DNA of 64,000 nt from SKPS01 sp964469215 (GTDB lineage Bacteria > Bacteroidota > Bacteroidia > Bacteroidales > SKPS01): contig CAYXYB010000001.1 in assembly GCA_964469215.1 (NCBI GenBank), positions 558,001 through 622,000 of the forward strand. The letters are read 5' to 3'. Of this stretch, positions 9,339 to 19,016 are shown piece after piece. The notes under the pieces were generated by a model. The model did no database searches. It saw only the letters and a program-made list of their open reading frames with translations, and was not told where the DNA came from. The position numbers and the translations under genes were made by a program. How positions within the stretch are numbered: position 1 is the first letter of the stretch; the number at the start of each line of letters is the position of its first letter.

Positions 9339-9462
9339 CAGATTCAGAGTTAATTAATCATTGATTTCACAATCATTGAAAAATTAAACTGCCTGATCAG
9401 AGAGACAAATGATTATTTTTGACTACGGAAATCTGTCATTGAACATCAACACGGAAATAATT

Positions 9463-10557
9463 ATGAAAGTTAGGGAAATCATATCATGCCTGGAGACCTT
9501 TGCCCCACTGTATCTTCAGGAAAGTTACGATAATAGTGGACTTCAGATCGGTGATCCGGATCAGGAGTTAGAAAGTGTACTTATTACACTCGACATAAAT
9601 GAGTCAGTGATAGATGAAGCCATAAACTCAGGCAGCGGAATGATAATTTCTCATCATCCGCTGGTATTTAAGCCGGTAAAGAGGCTTTCGGCCAGAGATG
9701 AAGTTGAAAGATGTATATTAAATGCAATCAAAAATGATATTGCCATCTATGCTGTACACACAAATATTGATAATGCTTCAGGAGGTTTGAATTTTGCTTT
9801 GGCTGAAGCACTCGGGATAAGAGACACTAAGATACTTATGCCTGGGGCAGGGAGATTGAATAAGATTATCACATTTTGTCCGTCAGATTCACTGAAGATA
9901 GTGACGGAAGCTATGTTCAGGGCAGGAGCAGGTCACATTGGCAGATACGACATGTGTAGTTTTCAGGTTCTGGGCTCAGGAACTTTCAGAGCGCTTGAGG
10001 GATCCAATCCATTTCTTGGGGAGATAAACAGGATGCACACAGAAGATGAGATCAGAGTTGAGATGGTTGTTCCGATTGATTTTACAAACGGTGTAATAGA
10101 GGCCATGAAGAGAGCACACCCATATGAGGAGGTAGCCTATGATGTAATAAGCCTTGTAAATGATGATCCACATGTTGGCGCCGGGGTTTATGGATCTCTT
10201 TCAGAACCTGTAAACGGCAGAGATTTTTTAGAGCACATAAAAAATGTACTGAATATCAATCTTATAAGACATACCAGACTGCCTGAAAAGAGGATCAGCC
10301 AGGTTGGCGTTTGTGGTGGATCCGGAGCTTTTCTTACCAACCGTGCATATGAACTGAATCTTGATGCCCTTGTTACTGCTGATGTTAAATATCACCAGTT
10401 TCTTGAAGCTGCTGAAAGGATTCTTTTGGTGGATGCCGGTCATTATGAAACAGAAATTGTGGTAACCAGATTGATATGTGATGAAATCCAAAAAAAATTC
10501 CCTAATTTTGCATGCCAAATTTCAAGGAATTGCACTAATCCAATAAAGTATTCATAA
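9463..10557 (+). CDS. Nif3-like dinuclear metal centre protein (YqfO type)
   Basis: A 364-residue member of the Nif3/NGG1-interacting family, toroidal hexamers with a two-metal site; some members are linked to GTP cyclohydrolase I type 2 naming. Metal ligands are visible as MIISHHPLVFK and YAVHTNIDNASGG in the N-terminal half and DAGHYETE near the end. Between the halves sits an inserted PII/CutA-like domain of about 100 residues (roughly KIITFCPSD to PYEEVAYDV), which makes it the long YqfO form. The start is placed at 9463, where the family-typical MKVREIISCLETFAP begins; an in-frame ATG at 9409 would add 18 atypical residues. It is followed at 21 bases by the zinc-ribbon gene, a pairing common in bacteria. 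Confidence 0.9.
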   Translation: MKVREIISCLETFAPLYLQESYDNSGLQIGDPDQELESVLITLDINESVIDEAINSGSGMIISHHPLVFKPVKRLSARDEVERCILNAIKNDIAIYAVHTNIDNASGGLNFALAEALGIRDTKILMPGAGRLNKIITFCPSDSLKIVTEAMFRAGAGHIGRYDMCSFQVLGSGTFRALEGSNPFLGEINRMHTEDEIRVEMVVPIDFTNGVIEAMKRAHPYEEVAYDVISLVNDDPHVGAGVYGSLSEPVNGRDFLEHIKNVLNINLIRHTRLPEKRISQVGVCGGSGAFLTNRAYELNLDALVTADVKYHQFLEAAERILLVDAGHYETEIVVTRLICDEIQKKFPNFACQISRNCTNPIKYS

Positions 10558-10578
10558 ACAATCTGATACGTCCAAAAT

Positions 10579-11373
10579 ATGACTAAAGAAGAGATAACAA
10601 CCGGAAAAGATATGTCGATTGAAAATCGACTGATAGCGCTTTACAGTTTGCAGAGAGTTGATTCACAAATAGACAGAATCCGTATTGTTCATGGCGAGCT
10701 TCCACTTGAAGTGGAAGATCTTGAAGATGAGATTGCAGGACTAGAAGCAAGGCTCAACAGGCATAAGGAAGACATTGCCGTTATAGAGGGTGTTGTCAAG
10801 GAAAAGCGTGATGCGATAAAACAGAGCGAACAGTTGATCAAGAGGTATGAGGATCAACAGATGAACGTTCGCAATAACCGTGAGTTTGATTCGTTGAGCA
10901 AGGAAATTGAGTTTCAGGGACTTGAAATACAATTGTGTGAAAAAAAGATCAGGGAACAAATGGCAGACCTCGAAATAAAGAAGGTGGCAGTAGATGAAGC
11001 AGAAAAGTTGTTACATGATCGTCATGAAGATCTTTCTCTTAAGAAAAAAGAGCTTACAGAGATCGTTGCAGAAACTGCCAAGGAGGAAGAGGCTCTCCTG
11101 AAACATTCTGAGGAGTTGGGTGTACAGATAGATGAGAGGTTACTTATTGCTTACAAGCGTATACGCAAGAATGCGCATAATGGCCTCGCTGTTGTGAAGA
11201 TCGAGCGTGATGCCTGTGGAGGTTGTTTCAACAAAATTCCACCTCAGCGACAATTGGATATACGTATGCATAAAAAAGTGATTGTGTGTGAATATTGCGG
11301 ACGCATACTTGTCGATCAGGAAATCGATGATATAGTTAATCACAGTTTGCAGAATTTGTTATTGAAGGAGTAG
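10579..11373 (+). CDS. Coiled-coil protein with C4 zinc ribbon
   Basis: A 264-residue cytoplasmic protein. Residues 20-190 are a long charged coiled coil (repeated E/K/R-rich heptads). The C-terminus carries a zinc ribbon with two CxxC knuckles (CGGCFNK and CEYCGR), typical of the C4-type zinc-ribbon (DUF164/CT398-like) family. Its biochemical role is not settled. It follows the Nif3-like gene by 21 bases, the usual conserved neighbourhood. A second in-frame start (MSIENRL, residue 12) is possible and would fit family members better. Confidence 0.88.
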   Translation: MTKEEITTGKDMSIENRLIALYSLQRVDSQIDRIRIVHGELPLEVEDLEDEIAGLEARLNRHKEDIAVIEGVVKEKRDAIKQSEQLIKRYEDQQMNVRNNREFDSLSKEIEFQGLEIQLCEKKIREQMADLEIKKVAVDEAEKLLHDRHEDLSLKKKELTEIVAETAKEEEALLKHSEELGVQIDERLLIAYKRIRKNAHNGLAVVKIERDACGGCFNKIPPQRQLDIRMHKKVIVCEYCGRILVDQEIDDIVNHSLQNLLLKE

Positions 11374-11439
11374 CTACTGCCTCATATTGTACTGCACGAT
11401 TTTTGATGAAATCTTATGTTAATTTTAAATAACGATATA

Positions 11440-12162
11440 ATGAAAAGACTAATACTTTCTGTTTTTATTTTGGGTGCTCTTGCCACTTCACTAAAAGGAC
11501 AAAATCTTGGTTTATCCTGGCTTTCTGGAAACATTGCGAACGGAAGCACAATTGATGTTTCGGGTGATGTTAATTCGATGCTGGATGTGTATATTTTTGT
11601 TCATAATATCGGGGTTAGTGCATTAGAAGTAAAAGTGCGCAAAGAGAACATCTCTGTTATTCCCGGGTCATCAAATATGTTTTGTTTTGCCAGCCAGTGT
11701 TTTGGTGATAATACTCTGGTTTCTGTGGATTCAGTGAATATTTTACCTTCAGGAGTTGACTCAACTTTCTCGGGTGAATATTTCCCTTTTGGCAATGAAG
11801 GGGCTACCATTATCAGATATACTTTTTTCAACATCAATGATTTGGATGACACTGCTTCAGTGTTTGTGAGATATACAGGATCATTAAGCACACCTGAATT
11901 TTCAGGTTCAGCTCTTTCAACTCCGTATCCTAATCCTGCTTCAGACAGAGTATTTTTAAACTATTATCCTGATATCACAAATGGTATGAGAAAAGTTATT
12001 ATACGGGATTTAACAGGTCGTATTGTCAGAGAGGCAGTTGTTCCCGAGGGTCAGGGTGTTTTGGAAATTGAACTTGCAGGTATTGACAACGGGATACATT
12101 TTTACTCTTATTTTAACGGTCAGGATCTGGTTTTTACAAGGAAACTTGTAATCAAAAGATAA
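11440..12162 (+). CDS. Small secreted protein with T9SS C-terminal sorting domain
   Basis: A 240-residue exported protein. Residues 1-20 are a signal peptide (MKRLILSVFILGALATSLKG/Q). The middle is a beta-sandwich-like domain of about 130 residues with two cysteines (CFASQC) and no recognised catalytic motif. The last ~80 residues form a type A T9SS domain starting STPYPNPASDRVFLNYYP and ending KLVIKR. The ATG at 11440 is chosen over the one at 11416 because it begins the signal peptide. It lies 66 bases after the zinc-ribbon gene and may have its own transcript. Function unknown. Confidence 0.75.
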   Translation: MKRLILSVFILGALATSLKGQNLGLSWLSGNIANGSTIDVSGDVNSMLDVYIFVHNIGVSALEVKVRKENISVIPGSSNMFCFASQCFGDNTLVSVDSVNILPSGVDSTFSGEYFPFGNEGATIIRYTFFNINDLDDTASVFVRYTGSLSTPEFSGSALSTPYPNPASDRVFLNYYPDITNGMRKVIIRDLTGRIVREAVVPEGQGVLEIELAGIDNGIHFYSYFNGQDLVFTRKLVIKR

Positions 12163-12276
12163 CATTCCTTATTAAGATCAGTGTTTGATCCTGAATTAAC
12201 AGAACGTTTTTATAACAAATTTGTGTGGTATTCGTTTAGTATCCAATTTCTTTATATTGGAATCTACTGATATAAG

Positions 12277-13860
12277 ATGTATATAGCTTCAGCAACCCTT
12301 AGCAATGATAAAAGCCTGGCCGGCAAACCGGGAACAGCAAGGTTACTGATAATTTCCATAGTGATGATTATAAGTCTGGTAAATCCGTCAACTGATATTT
12401 TCGGACAAAGAAGGGTTGAGTGGATCTATTCAGATTATGTTGAGTATGATCAACAAACATATGGAAAGGTTCGGAGAGCAATAGGGTCAGTAGAGTTCAG
12501 GCATGAAGGCACTTATTTGTATTGTGATTCAGCATATTTTTACGAATTGACAAACAGGATAGAAGCATACTCGAATGTCCATGTGAAGGATTCAGATACT
12601 CTTAATTTATTTTGTGATTTTCTGGTTTACACTCCGGAAACGGGAACAGCGGTTGCCACAAAGAATGTTGTTCTGGTTGATCCTCAGGTTTCTCTTACAA
12701 CAGAGGAGCTTATTTACGATATTCGAAATAAAACTGCATATTACGACAAAGGAGGAACAATTGTAAGCAAGACCAACACCTTGAAAAGTGTAAAAGGGTT
12801 CTATTACGCAGACAGGAAGCATTTTGAATTTGAAAAGAATGTGATTCTGGAGCATCCGAAGTTTGTGATGACGACAGACACACTGCACTATAACACACAA
12901 ACTGAGGTAGCTACAATATTTGGCCCTACTGATATAACCGGTGAAGAAAATGATATTTACACCGAGCGTGGTATATATAATACAAAAATTGATATAGCAT
13001 GGTTATGGAAAAACAGTTGTCTGACGAACAAAGACACAAGGTTGAAGGGTGACAGTATTGTATACGACAGGAACATTTTATTTTCACAGGCTTATAAAAA
13101 TGTTACCATCCGGGACACTGTACAACAATATATTCTTGGAGGGAATTTTGGGGAGTATGATGAGATTACAGGATATTCGTTTCTTACCGACAGCGCATGG
13201 GCGGTTTTTATCGACCAGGGTGATTCTTTATCCTTACATGCTGACACCCTTCATCTGGAATTTGATTCATTGCGCAACGGCAGGATATTTTCGGCCTATT
13301 ATGGAGCGAAGTTTTACAGATCAGATGTACAGGGAGCAAGTGACTCGATTGTTTATTGTTTTTCCGATTCAGTTATCACAATGTATAACCAGCCTGTGAT
13401 TTGGTTTGGAAAGACACAGGTTGTGGCTGACACAATTATGATGTATTTCGAGATGAGGAAGTTAAGCCGGATGGAGATGGAAGGAGGTGTTTTCATAATC
13501 TCTGATGATACTCCCGATCAGTTTAATCAGGTTAAAGGTAAAAGAATTACAGCCTTATTTGAGGAGGATGAATTAAGTAAGATGATCGTTGAGACTAACA
13601 CGGAGACTCTGTATTATGTCCGTGATGAACAGGATGTTCTTATTGGTATTGATAAGGCCATTTCAGACAGGTTGCGTATGGAATTCAATGAAGGTGAAAT
13701 AGTTTTAATAGTTTATCTGGGAAAACCAATGGGCACTACGTGGCCTGAGTCAGAACTTACCGGGGATGACAGGAAACTCAGAGGATTTAATCTCAGGATA
13801 AATGAACGCCCAAACTCTCGTGTGGAAATTTTTCACAGAGATTTGATGCAAGGTCAATAG
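12277..13860 (+). CDS. OstA-like LPS-export periplasmic protein
   Basis: A 527-residue exported protein with an uncleaved-looking or late signal segment (about residues 25-43, ending TDIFGQ). The mature part repeats the OstA/LptA-type beta-jellyroll pattern: short strands such as GSVEFRHEGTYLYCDSAYFY, NVHVKDSDTLNLFCDFLVY, TAVATKNVVLVD and YYADRKHFEFEKNVILEHP. This matches the Bacteroidetes OstA-like family (OstA_2), thought to carry LPS across the periplasm. It converges tightly (17 bases) with the MlaD-like gene, and LptD lies 2.5 kb away, which supports an envelope role. It is much longer than E. coli LptA and could cover the roles of several Lpt proteins, which is inference. Confidence 0.83.
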   Translation: MYIASATLSNDKSLAGKPGTARLLIISIVMIISLVNPSTDIFGQRRVEWIYSDYVEYDQQTYGKVRRAIGSVEFRHEGTYLYCDSAYFYELTNRIEAYSNVHVKDSDTLNLFCDFLVYTPETGTAVATKNVVLVDPQVSLTTEELIYDIRNKTAYYDKGGTIVSKTNTLKSVKGFYYADRKHFEFEKNVILEHPKFVMTTDTLHYNTQTEVATIFGPTDITGEENDIYTERGIYNTKIDIAWLWKNSCLTNKDTRLKGDSIVYDRNILFSQAYKNVTIRDTVQQYILGGNFGEYDEITGYSFLTDSAWAVFIDQGDSLSLHADTLHLEFDSLRNGRIFSAYYGAKFYRSDVQGASDSIVYCFSDSVITMYNQPVIWFGKTQVVADTIMMYFEMRKLSRMEMEGGVFIISDDTPDQFNQVKGKRITALFEEDELSKMIVETNTETLYYVRDEQDVLIGIDKAISDRLRMEFNEGEIVLIVYLGKPMGTTWPESELTGDDRKLRGFNLRINERPNSRVEIFHRDLMQGQ

Positions 13861-13877
13861 TTCTGTTGACTGGATTT

Positions 13878-14858
13878 CTATTTATTCTTTTCGGTTTTTT
13901 TTGTGTTTTTTCCAAACACGCTTACATGAACATACCTTTCGGGGTTCTGTTTAATATCCCTGACAAGTTCATTCAAGGCTTCAGATGATTTTTCCAGATC
14001 CTTGTATAGCTTTTTATCATTGATCAGTAATGATAAGGTACCATCTCCTTCATTGATTTTTGACATTATAGAGGAAAATTCAGCAATGGCATGGTCTGCA
14101 TTTCTAATGGTTTGAGAGAACTGCAATTTGGCAAGTGAATCTGAAACTGAGGAAAAATTATCAATGATTGTGGTAATAGCTTTGTTATTGTTTTCCAGGT
14201 TTGAGGTTATCGATTCTACATTGGTAAAAATTGTGGAAAGTCTGTTCTTCTGAGCTGAAACAATAGTGTCGATATTGTATGTTGTGTTTTTAAGATTATC
14301 AATTGAACGTCTTATGTTCTCCATAGCCATACTAAGGTTTACGCGTGTTTCTTCGTTAAGCACTGCTCGGATGACTGTAAGCATTGTATCGAGCGAAAGC
14401 ATTACATTCTCAGCTTTTTTCTTCACAGGGAGCATTTCAAGGCTGAACTGTTCCTGAATGGTTGTTGCAACGGATGAAATGAGAGTATCATTGTTTTCGG
14501 CAAGGAAAGAAGATATACCAAGTTGGATGTTGATGATGTTTGACCCGAGAAGGTTTGTTTCAATAATAGCACGTGAGTCTTCAGGTATCGGGATGTCAGA
14601 AGTTAAGCCAAACCGTACAATGAGTTTTGCTTCGGGGTCATTAGCCATGAATTCGATATGTCTGACCAGTCCAACCTGGTGACCATTTATATGGACGGGG
14701 TTATTAACATTCAGGCCTGCAACCCGATCATAAACTGCGTAAAAACTTCTCTCTTTTGACAGGATGTTATGCCCTTTCATAAAGTTGACGCCCCATATCA
14801 ATAGGGCAATTGATGCCAGAAAAAAAAGGGCAATATATATAACCTTAAGGTTTTTCAT
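13878..14858 (-). CDS. MlaD/MCE-family lipid transport protein
   Basis: A 326-residue inner-membrane-anchored protein. Residues 4-23 are a transmembrane helix. One MCE domain follows (about 37-115: FYAVYDRVAGLNVNNPVHIN, GHQVGLVRHIEF, LLGSNIINIQLG). The rest is a long helical or coiled-coil region that may form a periplasmic tube or needle. MCE proteins move phospholipids between inner and outer membranes, usually with the MlaE permease and MlaF ATPase; neither is in this window. The TAnnTTTG box 19 bases upstream supports the ATG at 14858. The adjacent upstream gene is the amidase, 73 bases away on the same strand. Confidence 0.9.
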   Translation of the reverse strand: MKNLKVIYIALFFLASIALLIWGVNFMKGHNILSKERSFYAVYDRVAGLNVNNPVHINGHQVGLVRHIEFMANDPEAKLIVRFGLTSDIPIPEDSRAIIETNLLGSNIINIQLGISSFLAENNDTLISSVATTIQEQFSLEMLPVKKKAENVMLSLDTMLTVIRAVLNEETRVNLSMAMENIRRSIDNLKNTTYNIDTIVSAQKNRLSTIFTNVESITSNLENNNKAITTIIDNFSSVSDSLAKLQFSQTIRNADHAIAEFSSIMSKINEGDGTLSLLINDKKLYKDLEKSSEALNELVRDIKQNPERYVHVSVFGKNTKKTEKNK

Positions 14859-14876
14859 TGCAAAAAAATCTTTTTA

Positions 14877-14884
14877 CAAAGGTA
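14877..14884 (-). promoter_or_regulatory. -7 promoter box (TACCTTTG) of the MlaD-like gene
   Basis: Reads TACCTTTG on the minus strand, 19 bases before the ATG at 14858, inside the gap between amidase and MlaD-like genes. No clear -33 element. It suggests the MlaD-like gene has its own transcript. Confidence 0.45.
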
Positions 14885-14931
14885 GTGATAATTCAGAAAG
14901 AATCGGCACAGGAACGTTAAAAAGAACCTGA

Positions 14932-16161
14932 TTATTTCTTAAGCAACTGCGCTGCTTCTGACAGAGTGATTCTTTTACCTTTATGGAATGCCACTACAAA
15001 TGCATCCGGGAAAGCCCCTTTTTGCATCTCGTTTTTTAATTCAATTGCCTGGTCAACAGATTTAAAATATCCCGAGACATATTTGTAGGATCCGTCTTGT
15101 GAATATACATGCACATCTTTAAGGTTTGCGAATGCAGGATCGTTCAATTCACGTTTTTTGGCTGTGGTAAGAAATTGCACAGAGTAATATAGCTCATCGG
15201 ATGAAACTGCAGGGGTATCCTGCCTGATAGTTTCAACAGGTTTATTGTTGGTTTGATTAGTTGCTCCCTTTTTATTGTCTGCTTTTAGATCATTTGGAGT
15301 TTGGCGGGTTTCAGTGGTATCGGTTGTTTTGGGTTGCTGCTTTGTGTCTGAAGATCTATCAGATGTTGAAACGGCCACTTTTGTTCCTTCAATCTTTTCG
15401 CGATATTTAACTACAGCGTTATACATAGATATGGAGATTGAATTCTGGCCCGCATCAGAAGTAAGAAATTTTCGTTCATTTTCATTGCTGATAAATCCTG
15501 CTTCAACAAGGATGCCGGGCATATTGATTTTATAAAGGACAAGAAAACCAGCTTGTTTTACCCCTCTGTCGAAACGTTGTGAATTCAACCGAAGTTCTTT
15601 CTGAAGTATCGTTGCAATGTCAACACTTTGTTCCAGATAAGCATTCTGATAGAGAGAGAAAATGATATCAGCTTCAGGTGAGTTGGGGTCGAAACCATCA
15701 TAACGGATTTTGTAATCATCTTCAAGAAGGATTACCGAGTTTTCTGCCCTGGCAACTTCGAGATTTGCCTTACTCCTGTGAAGGCCCATCACCCATGTTT
15801 CTGCTCCATATGGCTTTGAAGACTCAACTGAATTGCAGTGAATGGAAATAAAAAGATCTGCTTTGTATTCGTTGGCTTTCTGAGGCCTTTTGTACAGTGC
15901 AACAGTTGTATCAATATTCCTTGTGTAGATAACCTTTGTTTTTTCAAGTGCAGCAAGTTGCCGGCCTAGTTTCAGTGCAATGGCAAGGGTAATGTCTTTC
16001 TCTTTATATGTACCAGCTATTGCTCCCGGATCGTTTCCACCATGGCCAGGATCAATAACGATAATCCATTCCTTCTTCGATTGTGAAAAAACCATTTGTG
16101 TTGACGATAACAGAAACAACAGACAAATTGCCAGGGGAAACGGCAGGCTGTATCTTTTCAT
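14932..16161 (-). CDS. N-acetylmuramoyl-L-alanine amidase with SPOR-like tail
   Basis: A zinc amidase of about 409 residues that cuts the bond between muramic acid and the stem peptide, acting in the periplasm on daughter-cell separation. After the signal peptide (ending MVFSQ) comes an Amidase_3 domain with the metal ligands in IIVIDPGHGGNDPGA, the Glu in YKEKDITLAIAL, the His in LFISIHCNS and the catalytic Glu in VEAGFISNENER. A Ser/Thr/Gln-rich linker follows, then a C-terminal SPOR-like domain (YYSVQFLTTA... to KGKRITL) expected to bind septal peptidoglycan. The frame is open to 16500, but only the ATGs at 16161 or 16173 give a signal peptide directly, so 16161 is used. Confidence 0.92.
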   Translation of the reverse strand: MKRYSLPFPLAICLLFLLSSTQMVFSQSKKEWIIVIDPGHGGNDPGAIAGTYKEKDITLAIALKLGRQLAALEKTKVIYTRNIDTTVALYKRPQKANEYKADLFISIHCNSVESSKPYGAETWVMGLHRSKANLEVARAENSVILLEDDYKIRYDGFDPNSPEADIIFSLYQNAYLEQSVDIATILQKELRLNSQRFDRGVKQAGFLVLYKINMPGILVEAGFISNENERKFLTSDAGQNSISISMYNAVVKYREKIEGTKVAVSTSDRSSDTKQQPKTTDTTETRQTPNDLKADNKKGATNQTNNKPVETIRQDTPAVSSDELYYSVQFLTTAKKRELNDPAFANLKDVHVYSQDGSYKYVSGYFKSVDQAIELKNEMQKGAFPDAFVVAFHKGKRITLSEAAQLLKK

Positions 16162-16339
16162 CGTATATATCATTTTTAAACTATTTTTGTGTGCAATTAC
16201 TTCATAACAATTCTGGCCTGATAACGTTAACAACATGCTTTGCGTTTCACAGGGCGGGTTTGTATGATTGTTCAACACCGGGAATTGCAAGCATAAAGGT
16301 AAAACATTAGTTTTCTGAAAATATTTTTTATCGACACAA

Positions 16340-18970
16340 TTGTTAACTAAGAAATTAACAATAATAAAGGGTATCCTATGTTTTATTATTCCGGTTCTAT
16401 TTACCGGGGGGGGGTTATTATATGGCCAGGATCCTGATGCAGTATTACCCGACAGTGCATCTTTACGGGCAGACACTTTACCCGGATTCACTGTTTCCAC
16501 TGCAAAGAAAAGAACTGTACTGGATGCAAAAATTGTTTATGAGGCTGAAGACTCCATAAGGATGGATTTCAGCACACACAAGGCATTTCTTTATGGTAAT
16601 AATACAAATGCGGAAATGAAGTATCAGATGATAGAGCTTCGTAGCGGATATATAGAGCTTGATTTCAGAAAAAACATTGTCTATGCCCGGGGTTTTTCAG
16701 ATTCTGCAGGTATTGTTGTGAACGAACCTGAGTTCACCGAGGGCGACCGTACTTTCAATGCAAAAGAGATGTATTACAATCTGGAGACCAGAAAGGGGTT
16801 TATCAGAAGAGTTGTCACCAGAGAGGGCGAGGGTTATCTTTTAGGTGATTCCATCAAGAAGATGGCCAATGAAAGCATCAATATATCATCAGGTTCGTAT
16901 ACCACCTGCAATAATCATGAAGCACCACATTTCGAGATTCATTTCAGCAAAGCTAAGGTAATACCTAAGGATAAGATAATTACCGGGCCTGCATTTTTAC
17001 GTGTTGAAGGGATCCCAACAGTTCTTTTTGTTCCGTTTGGTTTTTTCCCAAACAAGAAGGGGCAGGCATCCGGAATACTGATACCAAGTTACGGTGAGGC
17101 AGCAAACCGGGGTTTTTTTCTTGAAAACGGCGGTTATTACTTTGGAATTAACGATTATGTAGATCTGGCTCTCAGAGGTGATATATATTCCAGGGGTAGT
17201 TGGGGGCTAAAAGCAGAGAGTATGTATAAGGTAAGGTACAGGTATCAGGGAAGGATAAGCGCTAACTATGCTGTTAACAAACTGGGGGATCGGGATTCGC
17301 CGGACTATAACAGATCCAGAACTTTTTTTATAAGGTGGAATCATGGCCAGGAGCCTGGGTCCAGGCCAAACAGCAGGTTCTCTGCCAATGTCAATCTGGG
17401 ATCGTCAGATTACCATTCATATAATCCAACCACAACAAACGATTTTCTCACAAACACATTTTCATCCAGCATAAACTATTCCACCCAGATAGGTGGATTG
17501 TTTAATCTCGGTGCTGCGATGTCGCATAGCCAGAATACTTTAACCCGTGAGGTTCAGCTTAAGGTTCCTGATATCAGTCTTTCAACCACACGCCGAATTT
17601 ATCCTTTCAGGGGATCCGGATTCTCAGGTAAACCCAAATGGTATCAGGATATCAACCTGAATTACACCATGATGACACAGAATTCATTGATTACTCTGGA
17701 TACTCTTATAAAGGATGTACACTTCAATGATTTCAACAATGGAATTCAGCATAACATTCCTATTCAGAGCAACCTGAATATAGGGGGTTGGCTCAATGTA
17801 AACAACATTTTTAATTATATCGAAAGATGGTATTTCCGTTATTATGATAAACAATGGAATAACGGAATGTTGATAACTCCTGATGACACTGTGTTCGGCT
17901 ATCTACAGACAGATACAATATATGGGTTTAAGGCTGCAAGGAATTTTGGTGTGACATCATCATGGGGCACAAAGATATATGGGTTTTATGATTTCAGAAA
18001 AGGGCCGGTTACAACGTTGAGGCATGTAATTTCACCGACATTAAGTTTCAGCTACACCCCTGATTTTGCGCATCAACGGTGGGGTTATTATCGATATTAC
18101 CTCAGGCCTGGTACACCTGAAAACATACATACCAGGTATTCAATTTTCGAAACCCTGGTTTATGGTTCTCCTCCGGCGGGAGAATCTGGAAGATTGGATT
18201 TCTTTGCAGGTAACCTTTTTGACATGAAAGTGAAATCAAAAAGCGATACACTTTCAGGCATAAAAAAGGTGATGCTTATTGAAAGTCTTTCTTTTTCGAC
18301 AGCCTATGACATTGCCAGAGATTCTTTAAGGTGGAGTCCTCTGACAATAGATGCCAGAACAACACTTTTTCGCAATCTGCAAATATCTTTTCGTGGCGAC
18401 TGGGATCCATATCAGGTCGACAGCCTTGGAAGAAGGATCAACAGGTTTGAATACGAGAGGAGTAAAAAGTTTTTCCGTCGTACAAATTCATCATTAAGTC
18501 TTGTAATATCATACAGGCTGAGTTCTAAAGGAACCGGTGCAGATAAGGGCTACAGCAGCTTTGGCACTGAGCAGGAAATTGATGATATCAGGCGAAATCC
18601 CGATTCATATATTGACTGGGATAACCCATGGAGCTTCAATATAAATTACAGCTATACATATTCATCAATCCTGACAAATAAACCGGGAGTCCGTGAACAT
18701 CAGAAAATACAAAATGTGAGAATCAGTGGAGATTTTAACCTTACTCCCAAATGGAAGATTGAGGGTCAGACAAACTTCGACATATCCAATATTGATTTCA
18801 CTTTTACCCAATTGAGGTTATGGCGCGATCTTCATTGCTGGGACCTCAGCCTCGACTGGATTCCGGCAGGAAGGATGAAAAGCTATACCATGACTTTAAA
18901 AGTTAAATCTTCAGTTTTACAGGATCTCAAACTTACCCGTAAAAGTGACTTCAGGGACAATCTGTTTTAA
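16340..18970 (+). CDS. lptD: LptD-like outer-membrane LPS assembly protein
   Basis: A large outer-membrane protein (876 residues) that inserts LPS into the outer leaflet. The signal peptide is good (KKLTIIKGILCFIIPVLF, ending GLLYG/Q) but its first codon is TTG; no in-frame ATG occurs until well inside the mature protein. An N-terminal OstA-like domain (about 60-200) is followed by a C-terminal barrel that begins near GPAFLRVEGIPTVLFVPFGF, a hallmark of Bacteroidetes LptD. A run of nine G (16406-16414) lies in the signal-peptide coding region and could make the frame unstable. An intrinsic terminator follows directly. The gene is divergent from the amidase. Confidence 0.88.
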   Translation: MLTKKLTIIKGILCFIIPVLFTGGGLLYGQDPDAVLPDSASLRADTLPGFTVSTAKKRTVLDAKIVYEAEDSIRMDFSTHKAFLYGNNTNAEMKYQMIELRSGYIELDFRKNIVYARGFSDSAGIVVNEPEFTEGDRTFNAKEMYYNLETRKGFIRRVVTREGEGYLLGDSIKKMANESINISSGSYTTCNNHEAPHFEIHFSKAKVIPKDKIITGPAFLRVEGIPTVLFVPFGFFPNKKGQASGILIPSYGEAANRGFFLENGGYYFGINDYVDLALRGDIYSRGSWGLKAESMYKVRYRYQGRISANYAVNKLGDRDSPDYNRSRTFFIRWNHGQEPGSRPNSRFSANVNLGSSDYHSYNPTTTNDFLTNTFSSSINYSTQIGGLFNLGAAMSHSQNTLTREVQLKVPDISLSTTRRIYPFRGSGFSGKPKWYQDINLNYTMMTQNSLITLDTLIKDVHFNDFNNGIQHNIPIQSNLNIGGWLNVNNIFNYIERWYFRYYDKQWNNGMLITPDDTVFGYLQTDTIYGFKAARNFGVTSSWGTKIYGFYDFRKGPVTTLRHVISPTLSFSYTPDFAHQRWGYYRYYLRPGTPENIHTRYSIFETLVYGSPPAGESGRLDFFAGNLFDMKVKSKSDTLSGIKKVMLIESLSFSTAYDIARDSLRWSPLTIDARTTLFRNLQISFRGDWDPYQVDSLGRRINRFEYERSKKFFRRTNSSLSLVISYRLSSKGTGADKGYSSFGTEQEIDDIRRNPDSYIDWDNPWSFNINYSYTYSSILTNKPGVREHQKIQNVRISGDFNLTPKWKIEGQTNFDISNIDFTFTQLRLWRDLHCWDLSLDWIPAGRMKSYTMTLKVKSSVLQDLKLTRKSDFRDNLF

Positions 18971-18978
18971 CCCGACCG

Positions 18979-19012
18979 GCAGACCCAGCAGGAGGTCTGC
19001 TTGTTTGTTTTT
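18979..19012 (+). terminator. Intrinsic terminator of lptD
   Basis: The stem gcagacc (18979-18985) / ggtctgc (18994-19000) with an eight-base loop is followed by ttgtttgttttt. It lies nine bases after the lptD stop. Confidence 0.8.
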
Positions 19013-19016
19013 CTGA

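Noticed and set aside
16162..16500. Longer N-terminus for the amidase
   Set aside because: The extra residues do not look like protein sequence, overlap the lptD start region and would place the signal peptide over 100 residues inside.
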